From positions 124,001 to 188,000 of the forward strand of contig JAVJSU010000038.1 in assembly GCA_040219275.1 (NCBI GenBank): a stretch of DNA of 64,000 bases. The letters are read 5' to 3'. The translations under genes were made by a program, and so were the position numbers. Position 1 is the stretch's first letter. The number at the start of each line of letters is the position of its first letter. The DNA comes from JAVJSU01 sp040219275. GTDB taxonomy: Bacteria; Chloroflexota; Anaerolineae; Aggregatilineales; Phototrophicaceae. Shown here piece by piece: positions 10,031 to 17,562 of this stretch. The notes under the pieces were generated by a model that did no database searches, was not told where the DNA came from, and was given only the letters and a program-made list of their open reading frames with translations.

Positions 10031-10258
10031 ATGGGAACACCGATCCGCGTCACTGATCTAACAGTTGATCAACTACAACGCCTCATCAAAAAAACCGTGC
10101 AAGAATCGGTTGCTGAAGTGATGCTTGAATTCCTGCTGACCGCCCAAATTGAAGGCGAAATGGCACTAGAAGCCGAACTTGTTGAAGCAGTACATGGCGC
10201 TCGTCAGCGCAAAGCGAAACGCAAGCGTGATACACAATCGCTTAAACTTGACGATTAA
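10031..10258 (+). CDS. Small hypothetical protein, helical
   Basis: 75-residue protein that I do not recognise. It begins with GTPIRVTDLTVDQL, continues as an amphipathic helix rich in Leu, Val and Glu, and ends with a basic stretch (ARQRKAKRKRD). The pattern of a short interaction helix followed by a basic tail resembles small antitoxin-like or scaffold proteins, but no toxin gene is adjacent. The ATG at 10031 is preferred because AGGA lies 6 bases before it; an upstream TTG at 9983 would add 16 residues of unlikely sequence and overlaps the putative promoter. It is followed 17 bases later by the glycosyltransferase gene, so the two may be cotranscribed. Confidence 0.6.
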   Translation: MGTPIRVTDLTVDQLQRLIKKTVQESVAEVMLEFLLTAQIEGEMALEAELVEAVHGARQRKAKRKRDTQSLKLDD

Positions 10259-10275
10259 GGACACATCGGCATTAT

Positions 10276-11397
10276 ATGGGAACTGGCTTAACAACTGAAC
10301 GCCCACGCGTATTGATGCTCTCTAAAGCCTGTGTGGTTGGCATCTATCAGCGCAAACTGGAAGAAATCGCCCGCAACAATATTGATCTGCTGGTACTCGT
10401 CCCTGAATTTTGGCGTGATGAACGTGGCACAACCCCCCTCGAACGCGCTTATACCGATGGCTATCGCCTCGAAACGATTGATATGCGTTTCAATGGCAAT
10501 TTCCACCTTCATCATTATCTCAAACTCAAAGAAAAGATTCGCGCCTTTCGCCCGCATATCGTCCACATTGACGAAGAACCCTATAATCTCGCCTCATGGC
10601 AGGCGCTTTATCATGCCCGCCGGATCAAAGCGAAAACGGTGTTTTTCACATGGCAAAATATCGCCCGCACCTATCCCTTGCCCTTCCGCCTCGGTGAGCG
10701 GTATGTGCTGAAAAATGTGGATTATGCCATCGCTGGAACACAAAGCGCGCTAGAAGTGTGGCGAGAAAAAGGCTACACCAAACCGATGACGGTCATTCCG
10801 CAATTCGGCACAGATACTACGCTGTTTAAACCACCGGAAAATCGCCCTGACCGCCCTTTTACGATTGGCTATGTGGGACGGTTGATCGAAGAAAAGGGTG
10901 TACATCTACTAGTCGAGGCGGTTTCGGCGTTAGACGGTGATTGGGCGCTCCGCATTCTCGGCGGGGGTCCCATGCTTGATTTTCTGCGTGAGCGTGTGCG
11001 CCAACATGGGATCGAGCATAAAGTGTATTTCGATGGACAAATCCCGTCGATGCAAGTGCCAGACTATTTCCACAAATTGGACGTATTGGCGTTGCCTTCG
11101 CTCACCCGCCCCAACTGGAAAGAGCAATTCGGGCGCGTTATCACCGAGGCGATGGCAAGCGGTGTGGTCGTTATTGGCTCGGATAGTGGCGCAATCCCTG
11201 ATGTGATCGGCGAAGCAGGGGTGATTGTGCCAGAAGGCGATGTAAATGCCCTCGCAACCGTGCTCTCACAACTCCAATCTGACCGCGCCCTAGTCGCCCA
11301 TCTCTCACTTATGGGCTTAGACCATGTAGAGAATCACTATACCCACCAGCAAGTCGCCGCCGACACCGTCAACGTGTATCGTGAAATGCTCCGCTAA
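10276..11397 (+). CDS. Glycosyltransferase family 4 (GT-B)
   Basis: 373-residue glycosyltransferase of the GT4 type. The C-terminal half carries the recognisable nucleotide-sugar half: FTIGYVGRLIEEKGVHLLVEA near residues 195-215, a GGGP loop, then FGRVITEAMASGVVVIGSDSGAIPDVIGEAGVIV with the EX7E acidic pair near residues 295-320. The N-terminal half contains the acceptor-side sequence HIVHIDEEPYNLASW. It would transfer a sugar from an NDP-sugar to a cell-surface or lipid acceptor in the cytoplasm; donor and acceptor cannot be read from sequence. It stands alone except for the small gene immediately upstream, so no capsule or exopolysaccharide cluster context is present. Confidence 0.9.
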   Translation: MGTGLTTERPRVLMLSKACVVGIYQRKLEEIARNNIDLLVLVPEFWRDERGTTPLERAYTDGYRLETIDMRFNGNFHLHHYLKLKEKIRAFRPHIVHIDEEPYNLASWQALYHARRIKAKTVFFTWQNIARTYPLPFRLGERYVLKNVDYAIAGTQSALEVWREKGYTKPMTVIPQFGTDTTLFKPPENRPDRPFTIGYVGRLIEEKGVHLLVEAVSALDGDWALRILGGGPMLDFLRERVRQHGIEHKVYFDGQIPSMQVPDYFHKLDVLALPSLTRPNWKEQFGRVITEAMASGVVVIGSDSGAIPDVIGEAGVIVPEGDVNALATVLSQLQSDRALVAHLSLMGLDHVENHYTHQQVAADTVNVYREMLR

Positions 11398-11559
11398 CTC
11401 CCGATTAACATAAGAAGTCTATTTGAATTTGTGAACGGGTTCAATCCGCTCCGCTAAATTTTCTTACAGATTACTCATTCAACAACACGCAATATACTCA
11501 AACCAGCCATTCGCCTCAAAACTCAAGATTAGAGCTTTTTTAATTTATAAAGAACCCTC

Positions 11560-11587
11560 TTGACCCAAGTAAGATTTGTGATATGAT
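11560..11587 (+). promoter_or_regulatory. Promoter for 54-residue protein
   Basis: TTGACC (11560-11565) and TATGAT (11582-11587) are 16 bases apart, about 65 bases upstream of the small gene at 11652. Both boxes match consensus at five of six positions. The preceding 160 bases after the glycosyltransferase stop hold nothing that I recognise. Confidence 0.65.
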
Positions 11588-11651
11588 ATGCGTCAGGGTA
11601 AGTAGAGATTAACTGTGAAAAATAGCACAACCCTGAGAGGTAAGTGATTCA

Positions 11652-11816
11652 ATGTTCATTTCAGACTGGCAAACCGTAAAGGCTTTGCACGAACAACGAC
11701 TAGAGGACGTGAAAGAGGAACAGACCGAAACGCGCAAAGAGTCCTTCTTGAGACTACCGCGTATCGAGCTTTCCATCCGTTTAAAGCGTAATCATCGCAC
11801 TGTGACGAACTCATAA
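11652..11816 (+). CDS. 54-residue small charged protein
   Basis: Small gene with a full expression unit: promoter at 11560-11587, GAGAGG ribosome site about 10 bases before ATG, and an intrinsic terminator 39 bases after the stop. The protein starts MFISDWQTVKALHEQRL and continues as a strongly charged amphipathic helix (EDVKEEQTETRKES) before a basic, Arg/Leu-rich end (LRLPRIELSIRLKRNHR). No membrane segment or cysteine. I do not recognise a family with certainty; the form suggests a small protein that binds RNA, membrane surface or another protein through its basic tail. Gene reality is supported by the complete signals rather than by homology. Confidence 0.7.
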   Translation: MFISDWQTVKALHEQRLEDVKEEQTETRKESFLRLPRIELSIRLKRNHRTVTNS

Positions 11817-11854
11817 ACAGGCGTGTTACGCCAGCGAGATGTAAATTTTTTCTG

Positions 11855-11883
11855 AAAACGTCCCAATATCGGGGCGTTTTTTT
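11855..11883 (+). terminator. Terminator after the 54-residue gene
   Basis: AAACGTCCC (11856-11864) pairs with GGGGCGTTT (11871-11879) with one G-U pair, followed by seven T. The next 237 bases to the GNAT gene show no gene or other signal except its own ribosome site. Confidence 0.85.
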
Positions 11884-12120
11884 ATAAGAATCTCGCAAAA
11901 AAACGCCATATCCTGATGCCGGACGTGCTCTTCCGGCACTTCTAACCATAAAACGGGTTATAATAAGTAAGCGGGTGTTTATAGCATAAGTTATAAGCAA
12001 CCTGTTGAGGACAAGTCAATGAAGAAGATATAATCGTGTATAGTCATCATTCTCAAGCCAAACGGCATCAACGCTATGCCTCAGCAACAATGACCATCAC
12101 CCGGAACTGTGAGGTGAAGC

Positions 12121-13110
12121 ATGTCAGCGCGTGATACAGATACCCGCCTCGTCGGGCTGGTGGATATTCCGCTCGTAATGCGACTCTCGGAAGCCAGTGT
12201 CATCCTTGATAGCGCATTAGGCTTTACCCGTGATGTGCAGGCACCCAACGGGGCGTTACTATCGAGCATTTTGCTCCCGCAACGCGGTTTGCATACCTTA
12301 ATTGCGAGGTCGGATAAACAGCAGGTCGTCGGTCAATTCCGGTTTAAGGCGGACGACCACAACGCCCATGTGCTATATGTGGCACCGGGGCTAACAGATG
12401 GCGAAGATGACACAGCCTGGTTACATGTGTTTGATGCCATGGCGCGGGAAGCGGGTAAACATCAAGCACACACGCTCGTTGCGGAAGTGAACGAAGATAG
12501 TTTATTGTTCGAGACAATGCGTACCTGTGGTTTTGCGGTCTATGCCCGCCAAATCATCTGGCGCAGATTACCCGGCACCTATCAACATCCCACTGGACGT
12601 TTGGTGACACTCACCGAGCAGACCGAAGCCGATATACCGGGGATCATGGCGTTATTTGCGGCAACCGTGCCGGGCTTGATGCAACAAATCGTGACACCAT
12701 CAGAAGAAAAAGGGTTGGTGTATCGTCGGGATGATCGTATCGAGGGCTATTTTTCGATCTATGAAGGGAAGCATGGCATTTATGTTACGCCTTTCCTACA
12801 CACTGATATTGCAGAAGTTGCGCCGGATGTATTCGCCGCGCTGTTGCGGATGATCCCGCGATGTGAAAAATTACCGATTTATGTGTGCATTCGCAGGCAT
12901 CAAGATTGGTTTACGATGTCACTCCATGCGCTCGGTTTTGAACCGGGCATCGAACAAGCGGTGATGGTCAGACATTTAACCGCCGGGGTACGCCATGCAC
13001 GCTTTGAAACTGTTGAAAATGGGCGACGGATTGTGCCTATCCGACCACCCACTAGACCATTAAGGCAAATCATCTTACAATCGAAAGTTAGAGGCGAAAA
13101 ACAGGAGTAA
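12121..13110 (+). CDS. GNAT-like acetyltransferase domain protein
   Basis: 329-residue protein that appears to hold two GNAT-type folds in tandem. The first half has an acetyl-CoA fold pattern (VVGQFRFKADDHNAHVLYVAP followed by an Ala-rich helix and a CGFAVYARQIIW strand), and the second half starts LTEQTEADIPGIMALFAAT. The canonical Q/RxxGxG/A acetyl-CoA loop is weak, so enzyme activity is uncertain. GAGGTG precedes the ATG by about 5 bases. Its stop overlaps the ribosome site AGGAGTAA of the R3H ATPase gene, so the two are translationally coupled and probably work together or are at least co-expressed. Confidence 0.65.
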   Translation: MSARDTDTRLVGLVDIPLVMRLSEASVILDSALGFTRDVQAPNGALLSSILLPQRGLHTLIARSDKQQVVGQFRFKADDHNAHVLYVAPGLTDGEDDTAWLHVFDAMAREAGKHQAHTLVAEVNEDSLLFETMRTCGFAVYARQIIWRRLPGTYQHPTGRLVTLTEQTEADIPGIMALFAATVPGLMQQIVTPSEEKGLVYRRDDRIEGYFSIYEGKHGIYVTPFLHTDIAEVAPDVFAALLRMIPRCEKLPIYVCIRRHQDWFTMSLHALGFEPGIEQAVMVRHLTAGVRHARFETVENGRRIVPIRPPTRPLRQIILQSKVRGEKQE

Positions 13111-13111
13111 T

Positions 13112-14755
13112 TTGACTTCATCTATGGAACGACACATTACAGATAATATTGACCAGCTATTGAATGTCCTGCCCCCACACATTCAGAATGCACTGGAAAA
13201 ACATGGCAATCTCGAAAATCTACTTGAGGTTGTTCTTGACCTGGGGCGTGTGCCAAATGCACGATTCACCACCGGAGAAATCCCTCTCTCTGAGCACGAA
13301 GTTACCCATGCAGATATTGACACGATAGTAACTAACATCGGCGATTTTGACGCAGATAACCGTGCCGGGATGGAACGCACCTTACATCGCATCTCCGCAA
13401 TACGGAATCGTCGTGGCGAAGTCGTCGGACTCACCTGCCGTATTGGACGCGCAGTGTTCGGCACCATAGACATCATTGAACATCTCATCGGCTCCGGTCA
13501 GAGCGTGTTATTGCTCGGTCCGCCCGGTGTCGGTAAAACAACCATGTTACGAGAAGCCGCCCGTGTGCTGGCAGAAAGCAAGCGCGTTGTCATCGTCGAT
13601 ACCTCCAACGAGATCGGCGGGGATGGCGATGTGCCACATCCTGCGGTGGGTAAATCACGCCGGATGCAGGTATCACATCCAGAACGTCAGCATGAAGTGA
13701 TGATCGAAGCGGTTGAAAATCACAACCCAGAAGTGATCGTCATTGACGAAATTGGACGCGAACTCGAAGCGCAAGCCGCCCGCACCATCGCCGAACGCGG
13801 TGTACAGTTGATCGGCACGGCACACGGTAACGCATTGGATAACCTGATGCTCAACCCGACCCTCTCAGATTTGATCGGCGGGATTGAATCCGTCACGCTA
13901 TCTGATGATGAGGCACGCCGACGCGGTACGCAGAAAACCGTGCTAGAACGTCGCGCACCGCCCACCTTTGATGTACTAGTAGAAATCCAGACGCGTCATC
14001 GGCTGGTTGTGCATGAAGATGTATCCGCCGCGGTGGATGGTATTCTGCGTGGTCGTCCGTTAACGGTAGAAATCCGCACGCGTGACGAAGACGGTCAGAT
14101 TTATGTTGAGTCTGCCCAGCCGGAAATGTCCAACTCCATCACCACAGAAAACGATGGCGGACGGAATAACAATAACAGTCGGGGTTCACGCGGTAGCAAT
14201 GGCAACGGACACGGTAACGACAATGGCAATCATGGTCGCTTAACCAAGACTGTTCCGGTTAAAGAATTCACGCCCCGTTCGACCAATGGCGGCGAGCTAC
14301 TCCAGCTAAAAATTTATGCCTATGGGGTAGCGCGGAATCGTCTGCAACAGGCGGCGCGTCGTTTACGGGTGCCGTTGGATGTGGTGGAAGACCTCGGCAT
14401 CGCGGATGCAGTGGTGACGGTAAAGAATTATTATCGTCGTCGCCCGCGTATGATCGTTGATGCAGAACGGCGCGGAATGCCGATTTACGTGCTTCGTGCC
14501 AATACCGTATCGCAGATGGAAAACTTCCTGATTGATCTTTTCAAGCTGGAGGTCAATCCACTTGACCCTTTTGGGGAAGCCCTGCGGGAAGCTGAGAGCG
14601 CCATCGAACAGGTGAGAGCCGGTATCGAATTCGTTGATCTCTCTCCGCAGGAATCACAAATACGCCACCGTCAACACCAACTCGCGCAGGACTCACACCT
14701 GCTATCAGAGAGCTACGGGCAAGAACCGAATCGGCATGTGCGTATTCGCCGTTAG
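13112..14755 (+). CDS. AAA ATPase with C-terminal R3H domain (SpoIIIAA/Ycf45-like)
   Basis: 547-residue ATPase. Walker A GPPGVGKT lies near residue 136, Walker B VIVIDEIGRELEAQAA follows, and the sensor segment LIGTAHGNALDNLM is clear; these match the SpoIIIAA/Ycf45 family. A low-complexity Asn/Gly-rich linker (about residues 350-375) leads to an R3H single-strand nucleic-acid binding domain (YAYGVARNRLQQAARRLRV, about 395-415), as in plant and cyanobacterial Ycf45 proteins. The role is likely nucleic-acid linked but undefined. The start is TTG at 13112, four bases after AGGAG; the first ATG at 13124 would leave a 16-base gap, so TTG is favoured. Confidence 0.87.
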   Translation: MTSSMERHITDNIDQLLNVLPPHIQNALEKHGNLENLLEVVLDLGRVPNARFTTGEIPLSEHEVTHADIDTIVTNIGDFDADNRAGMERTLHRISAIRNRRGEVVGLTCRIGRAVFGTIDIIEHLIGSGQSVLLLGPPGVGKTTMLREAARVLAESKRVVIVDTSNEIGGDGDVPHPAVGKSRRMQVSHPERQHEVMIEAVENHNPEVIVIDEIGRELEAQAARTIAERGVQLIGTAHGNALDNLMLNPTLSDLIGGIESVTLSDDEARRRGTQKTVLERRAPPTFDVLVEIQTRHRLVVHEDVSAAVDGILRGRPLTVEIRTRDEDGQIYVESAQPEMSNSITTENDGGRNNNNSRGSRGSNGNGHGNDNGNHGRLTKTVPVKEFTPRSTNGGELLQLKIYAYGVARNRLQQAARRLRVPLDVVEDLGIADAVVTVKNYYRRRPRMIVDAERRGMPIYVLRANTVSQMENFLIDLFKLEVNPLDPFGEALREAESAIEQVRAGIEFVDLSPQESQIRHRQHQLAQDSHLLSESYGQEPNRHVRIRR

Positions 14756-14785
14756 GGTTGTTCAGTGACTATCAAACATCGATCT

Positions 14786-14821
14786 AAAAAGCAGACGTAG
14801 AAACTTACGTCTGCTTTTTTT
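14786..14821 (+). terminator. Strong bidirectional-type terminator
   Basis: A 14-bp perfect stem: AAAAAGCAGACGTA (14786-14799) pairs with TACGTCTGCTTTTT (14806-14819) around a GAAACT loop, ending in T. It lies between the R3H ATPase and the convergent minus-strand small membrane gene and could serve both. Confidence 0.92.
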
Positions 14822-14874
14822 GTTGTCGGTCTAAAATACGCTTCTTCTACTCACTTCAAACTCCCAACTTACCG

Positions 14875-15099
14875 CTAAATCCTAGGCTGTGGCGTAGTAA
14901 AGCGGATCGGAATCGAGGTCGGCTCAGGCTGTAGAGCTTGTATAACAGGTAAGATGAAATACGACAGCAGGATCAACACCAGCAAAATCGCGATGATCGT
15001 CAGGAAGATGCGCCTGCGCCGTGATTGACGCGCTTCTTCCTCGTCATAATAATCACCCGGTCTTGCGCCGGAATAATAATCGTCTTCGTAGTCGTACAT
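14875..15099 (-). CDS. Small single-pass membrane protein
   Basis: 74-residue protein with an acidic/Tyr-rich N-terminus (MYDYEDDYYSG, YYDEEEAR), a basic stop-transfer patch (RQSRRRR), one transmembrane helix (FLTIIAILLVLILLSYFIL, about residues 32-50) and a short Pro/Thr-rich outer tail. The positive patch before the helix predicts the N-terminus inside. Function unknown; acidic-Tyr N-termini of this kind are common in actinobacterial and chloroflexal cell-envelope proteins. It ends 54 bases after the shared terminator and lies next to another membrane protein on the same strand, so both may be cotranscribed. Confidence 0.72.
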   Translation of the reverse strand: MYDYEDDYYSGARPGDYYDEEEARQSRRRRIFLTIIAILLVLILLSYFILPVIQALQPEPTSIPIRFTTPQPRI

Positions 15100-15179
15100 G
15101 GTCTGCTTTCATCTGCTCAGCATCAAGTTCAGATAGAGCATACCATCCTCATCTAAGAAGCCTATTAGACGATGCCGAT

Positions 15180-16388
15180 CTAACGCAACCCGGCCAGAAG
15201 TGCGTCCAGATCAATCGCGCCGGTATAAAACAGAAATGCCAGCCCGCCGCCACCGATCACCGCCAACACTGCCAGCCACATCAATTGCCGGAGCAGATTC
15301 TTCGCCCACAAAAAGACAGTTGTCGCGCCAGAAACCACCATCGTACCGATACCCAGCAATTGCTCCCGATCCGAAGCGGACGAATTCGCCAGCGCGTTCA
15401 CGTCAATCCAGCCGGAACTCACCACGAAATACAGCACCGCCGCCGAGCCGAAAAGCATCACCATAAAGCGTGCCATCAACAATTTAGAACTCGCCTGCCT
15501 GCGAAGCCAGAAAAACACACCCGCGCCGGTAGAAACATAGCCAGTTGCCGCGCCCAGACCCTGCCCGACTTCCGTCTGATAAAAATCCTTGTTCTGCACC
15601 AGAAACGCGCCGAACATTAACAATGCGATTGCGCCAGCAATACCTAAACCGACCACATAAATAACCAACCAGACACACCCACCGGGAAACGATCCACTAA
15701 ATGCGCCGGACAAACTCCCCGATTCTTGCTGAGGCGCGGGTCTACGCGACGGTTCAACCCGACTGCGTTCCGGGGCGGGCGTAGCGTACGGGCGCGAAGA
15801 TACCTGTGCGGGCTGAACGGATTGCACAGGCGGGCGTTGTTGCACAGGTTGTTGTGGTGTTGATGGGCGAGCTTGCATCGGCGGAACAGACGGTCGCGGT
15901 GTATAAGTCGCCTGCGGTGCGCTTGCACTCAGATAGCGATTCAGCGTGGCACGATTGGGTGAAGTGGCGGGTAAAGTCGTGACGAAATACTCGCAAAATC
16001 GGCGCAATTCATCATCATTGCGCGGCGGATTTTGCATCATCATGCCATACATGCGGATCACTTCAGGGTCTTGATTGTTATAATCACCTAGCACCTGCTC
16101 CAATTGATGCGCGACCCGATCTTGCAGAGCTTGTTCATCTTCAACCGGTGACTCATCCGCCGGAGTCATGATGCGCGTCACTTCTTCCGGCGTGATTTGC
16201 GCGGGCGGAAGCTGACTCACCCGTTCGATTAATTTTGCAAGCCGACGCTCCTGCAACGCCTGTAAAATGCCACTCTGCACATAATGGTCTAATTCCGGCT
16301 TTACCTGCTCGGCGGTGTACCAGCGATCCACCACCAGACCGAACACTTCTTTTGCAACCCGTATCCGCGCTTCACGTCCTGCATCCAT
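15180..16388 (-). CDS. Multi-pass membrane protein with helical cytosolic domain
   Basis: 402 residues. The first ~125 residues are charged and helical (starts MDAGREARIRVAKEVFGL, contains EEVTRIMTP), the next ~120 are Pro/Gln-rich, and the C-terminal ~150 contain four hydrophobic helices (GCVWLVIYVVGLGIAGAIAL; GLGAATGYVSTGAGVFFWL; MVMLFGSAAVLYFVV; LMWLAVLAVIGGGGLAFLF). It resembles no family that I can name with confidence; a helical head plus low-complexity linker plus membrane anchor suggests an envelope-associated scaffold. Start at 16388 chosen because GGAG lies about 10 bases upstream and the upstream 40-residue extension is not protein-like. Confidence 0.65.
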   Translation of the reverse strand: MDAGREARIRVAKEVFGLVVDRWYTAEQVKPELDHYVQSGILQALQERRLAKLIERVSQLPPAQITPEEVTRIMTPADESPVEDEQALQDRVAHQLEQVLGDYNNQDPEVIRMYGMMMQNPPRNDDELRRFCEYFVTTLPATSPNRATLNRYLSASAPQATYTPRPSVPPMQARPSTPQQPVQQRPPVQSVQPAQVSSRPYATPAPERSRVEPSRRPAPQQESGSLSGAFSGSFPGGCVWLVIYVVGLGIAGAIALLMFGAFLVQNKDFYQTEVGQGLGAATGYVSTGAGVFFWLRRQASSKLLMARFMVMLFGSAAVLYFVVSSGWIDVNALANSSASDREQLLGIGTMVVSGATTVFLWAKNLLRQLMWLAVLAVIGGGGLAFLFYTGAIDLDALLAGLR

Positions 16389-16526
16389 AACCCGTTTACT
16401 CCACGCTGTTTTAACGAATGTATGCCAAATAATTTTTTGCTGATAACTGAAAACTAACGACTGATAACTATCCACTATTATATGCGGGGAATGAAAGTTG
16501 TGTCGCATGGAGAATTAGTCACATCC

Positions 16527-16558
16527 AAAAAAAAAGACGCTCATGTGTGATGAGCGTC
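16527..16558 (-). terminator. Terminator of the succinate dehydrogenase operon
   Basis: GACGCTCAT (16536-16544) and ATGAGCGTC (16550-16558) form a perfect 9-bp stem; read on the minus strand it is followed by nine T (complement of 16527-16535). It lies about 30 bases past the sdhB stop. Confidence 0.92.
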
Positions 16559-16586
16559 TCTTCAAAACCTAAAAAGTGAATTGTGT

Positions 16587-17351
16587 CTACGAATGCACGG
16601 GGATGCTATTCGGGTCGATGATGCCTTCCGGTCCACCGCGCTGAATTGCCAATTTGACCTCGCCAATCGCACGGGTGACTTCAATACCACGCGGGCAAGC
16701 GGGGGTGCAATTGTAGATGGTACGGCAACGCCACACGCCATTTTCCTCGGCGAGCACATCAAGGCGTTCTTCCGCCCCTTGATCGCGGCTATCGAAGATG
16801 AAACGATGCGCCTGCACAATCGCCGCCGGACCTACATACTTCCCATTTGCCCAATAGGACGGGCAGGAGGTGGTACACGCCGCGCACAAAATACAATTGG
16901 TCGTGTTATCAAACACTGCACGATCTTCGATGGTTTGCAAACGTTCGCGTCCATCTGCCGGAACAGGATCGTTATTGACGAAGTAGGGCATCACTTCACG
17001 ATAATGCGCGAAGAATGGCTCCATATCGACGATCATATCTTTAATCACGGGCAATCCGAGGATCGGCTCAATTTGCACATTCCCCTTTTCGCCTTTTACA
17101 TAATCTTTAATCAGTTGTTTACAGGCAAGCCCGTTGCGCCCATTGATACGCATCGCATCTGAACCGCAAATACCGCTAGAGCAGGAACGACGGAATGACA
17201 GCGTGCCATCCTGTTCCCATTTTACGCGGTGGAGCAATTCCAGGATACGATCATTGGGTTCTACCTCGTTCAGGGTAAATTCTTGCCAATACGGCTTATT
17301 TTTACCCGCTTTTTCCGAATCATAGCGACGAATTCTAAACGTTATTTCCAT
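16587..17351 (-). CDS. sdhB: Succinate dehydrogenase iron-sulfur subunit
   Basis: 254-residue iron-sulfur subunit of complex II, passing electrons from SdhA flavin to the membrane quinone site. The [2Fe-2S] Cys set is in SCSSGICGSDAMRING plus GLACKQ (about residues 55-80); the C-terminal ferredoxin-like part has CILCAACTTSCPSYWANG and CTPACPRGI, giving the [4Fe-4S] and [3Fe-4S] ligands. A ribosome site AGGAGA lies about 11 bases upstream. It is the last gene of the minus-strand sdhCD-sdhA-sdhB operon, with a 211-base gap after sdhA that contains two hairpins. Identity is secure. Confidence 0.96.
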   Translation of the reverse strand: MEITFRIRRYDSEKAGKNKPYWQEFTLNEVEPNDRILELLHRVKWEQDGTLSFRRSCSSGICGSDAMRINGRNGLACKQLIKDYVKGEKGNVQIEPILGLPVIKDMIVDMEPFFAHYREVMPYFVNNDPVPADGRERLQTIEDRAVFDNTTNCILCAACTTSCPSYWANGKYVGPAAIVQAHRFIFDSRDQGAEERLDVLAEENGVWRCRTIYNCTPACPRGIEVTRAIGEVKLAIQRGGPEGIIDPNSIPVHS

Positions 17352-17393
17352 AACGAACTACTTCTCCTGTACTAGAGTTTTGTTGTCGTTGTT

Positions 17394-17423
17394 ATGGGCG
17401 CTGATTTTTATACCAGCGCCCAT
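17394..17423. repeat. Perfect 10-bp hairpin between sdhA and sdhB
   Basis: ATGGGCGCTG (17394-17403) and CAGCGCCCAT (17414-17423) flank an AT-rich loop. No T-run follows on the minus strand, so it may be a processing or mRNA-stability element between sdhA and sdhB rather than a terminator. Confidence 0.55.
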
Positions 17424-17463
17424 CAGCCATTTCATAATTGATGTTGCGATCTTACCGTTAACC

Positions 17464-17493
17464 GTAGGAGCGCAAAACAGTTAGCGCCCCTAC
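17464..17493. repeat. GTAGG-type palindromic intergenic hairpin
   Basis: GTAGGAGCGC (17464-17473) and GCGCCCCTAC (17484-17493) pair at nine of ten positions. The GTAGG...CCTAC ends resemble REP-like palindromes often scattered between genes in this type of genome; a related GGATGAGC hairpin is at 9683-9704. Confidence 0.5.
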
Positions 17494-17562
17494 AAGACTA
17501 TAAATTATCTGTTTAGTCATTAGCGTATTTGACTAAAAACTAATCACTTCTAACTTCTAACG

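Noticed and set aside
11438..11447. GGTTCAATCC, resembling a tRNA T-arm
   Set aside because: No matching acceptor, D-arm or anticodon stem nearby.
15021..15620. Plus-strand open frame of 199 residues
   Set aside because: Antisense to two membrane-protein genes; composition rich in His, Arg and Gln is typical of a shadow frame.
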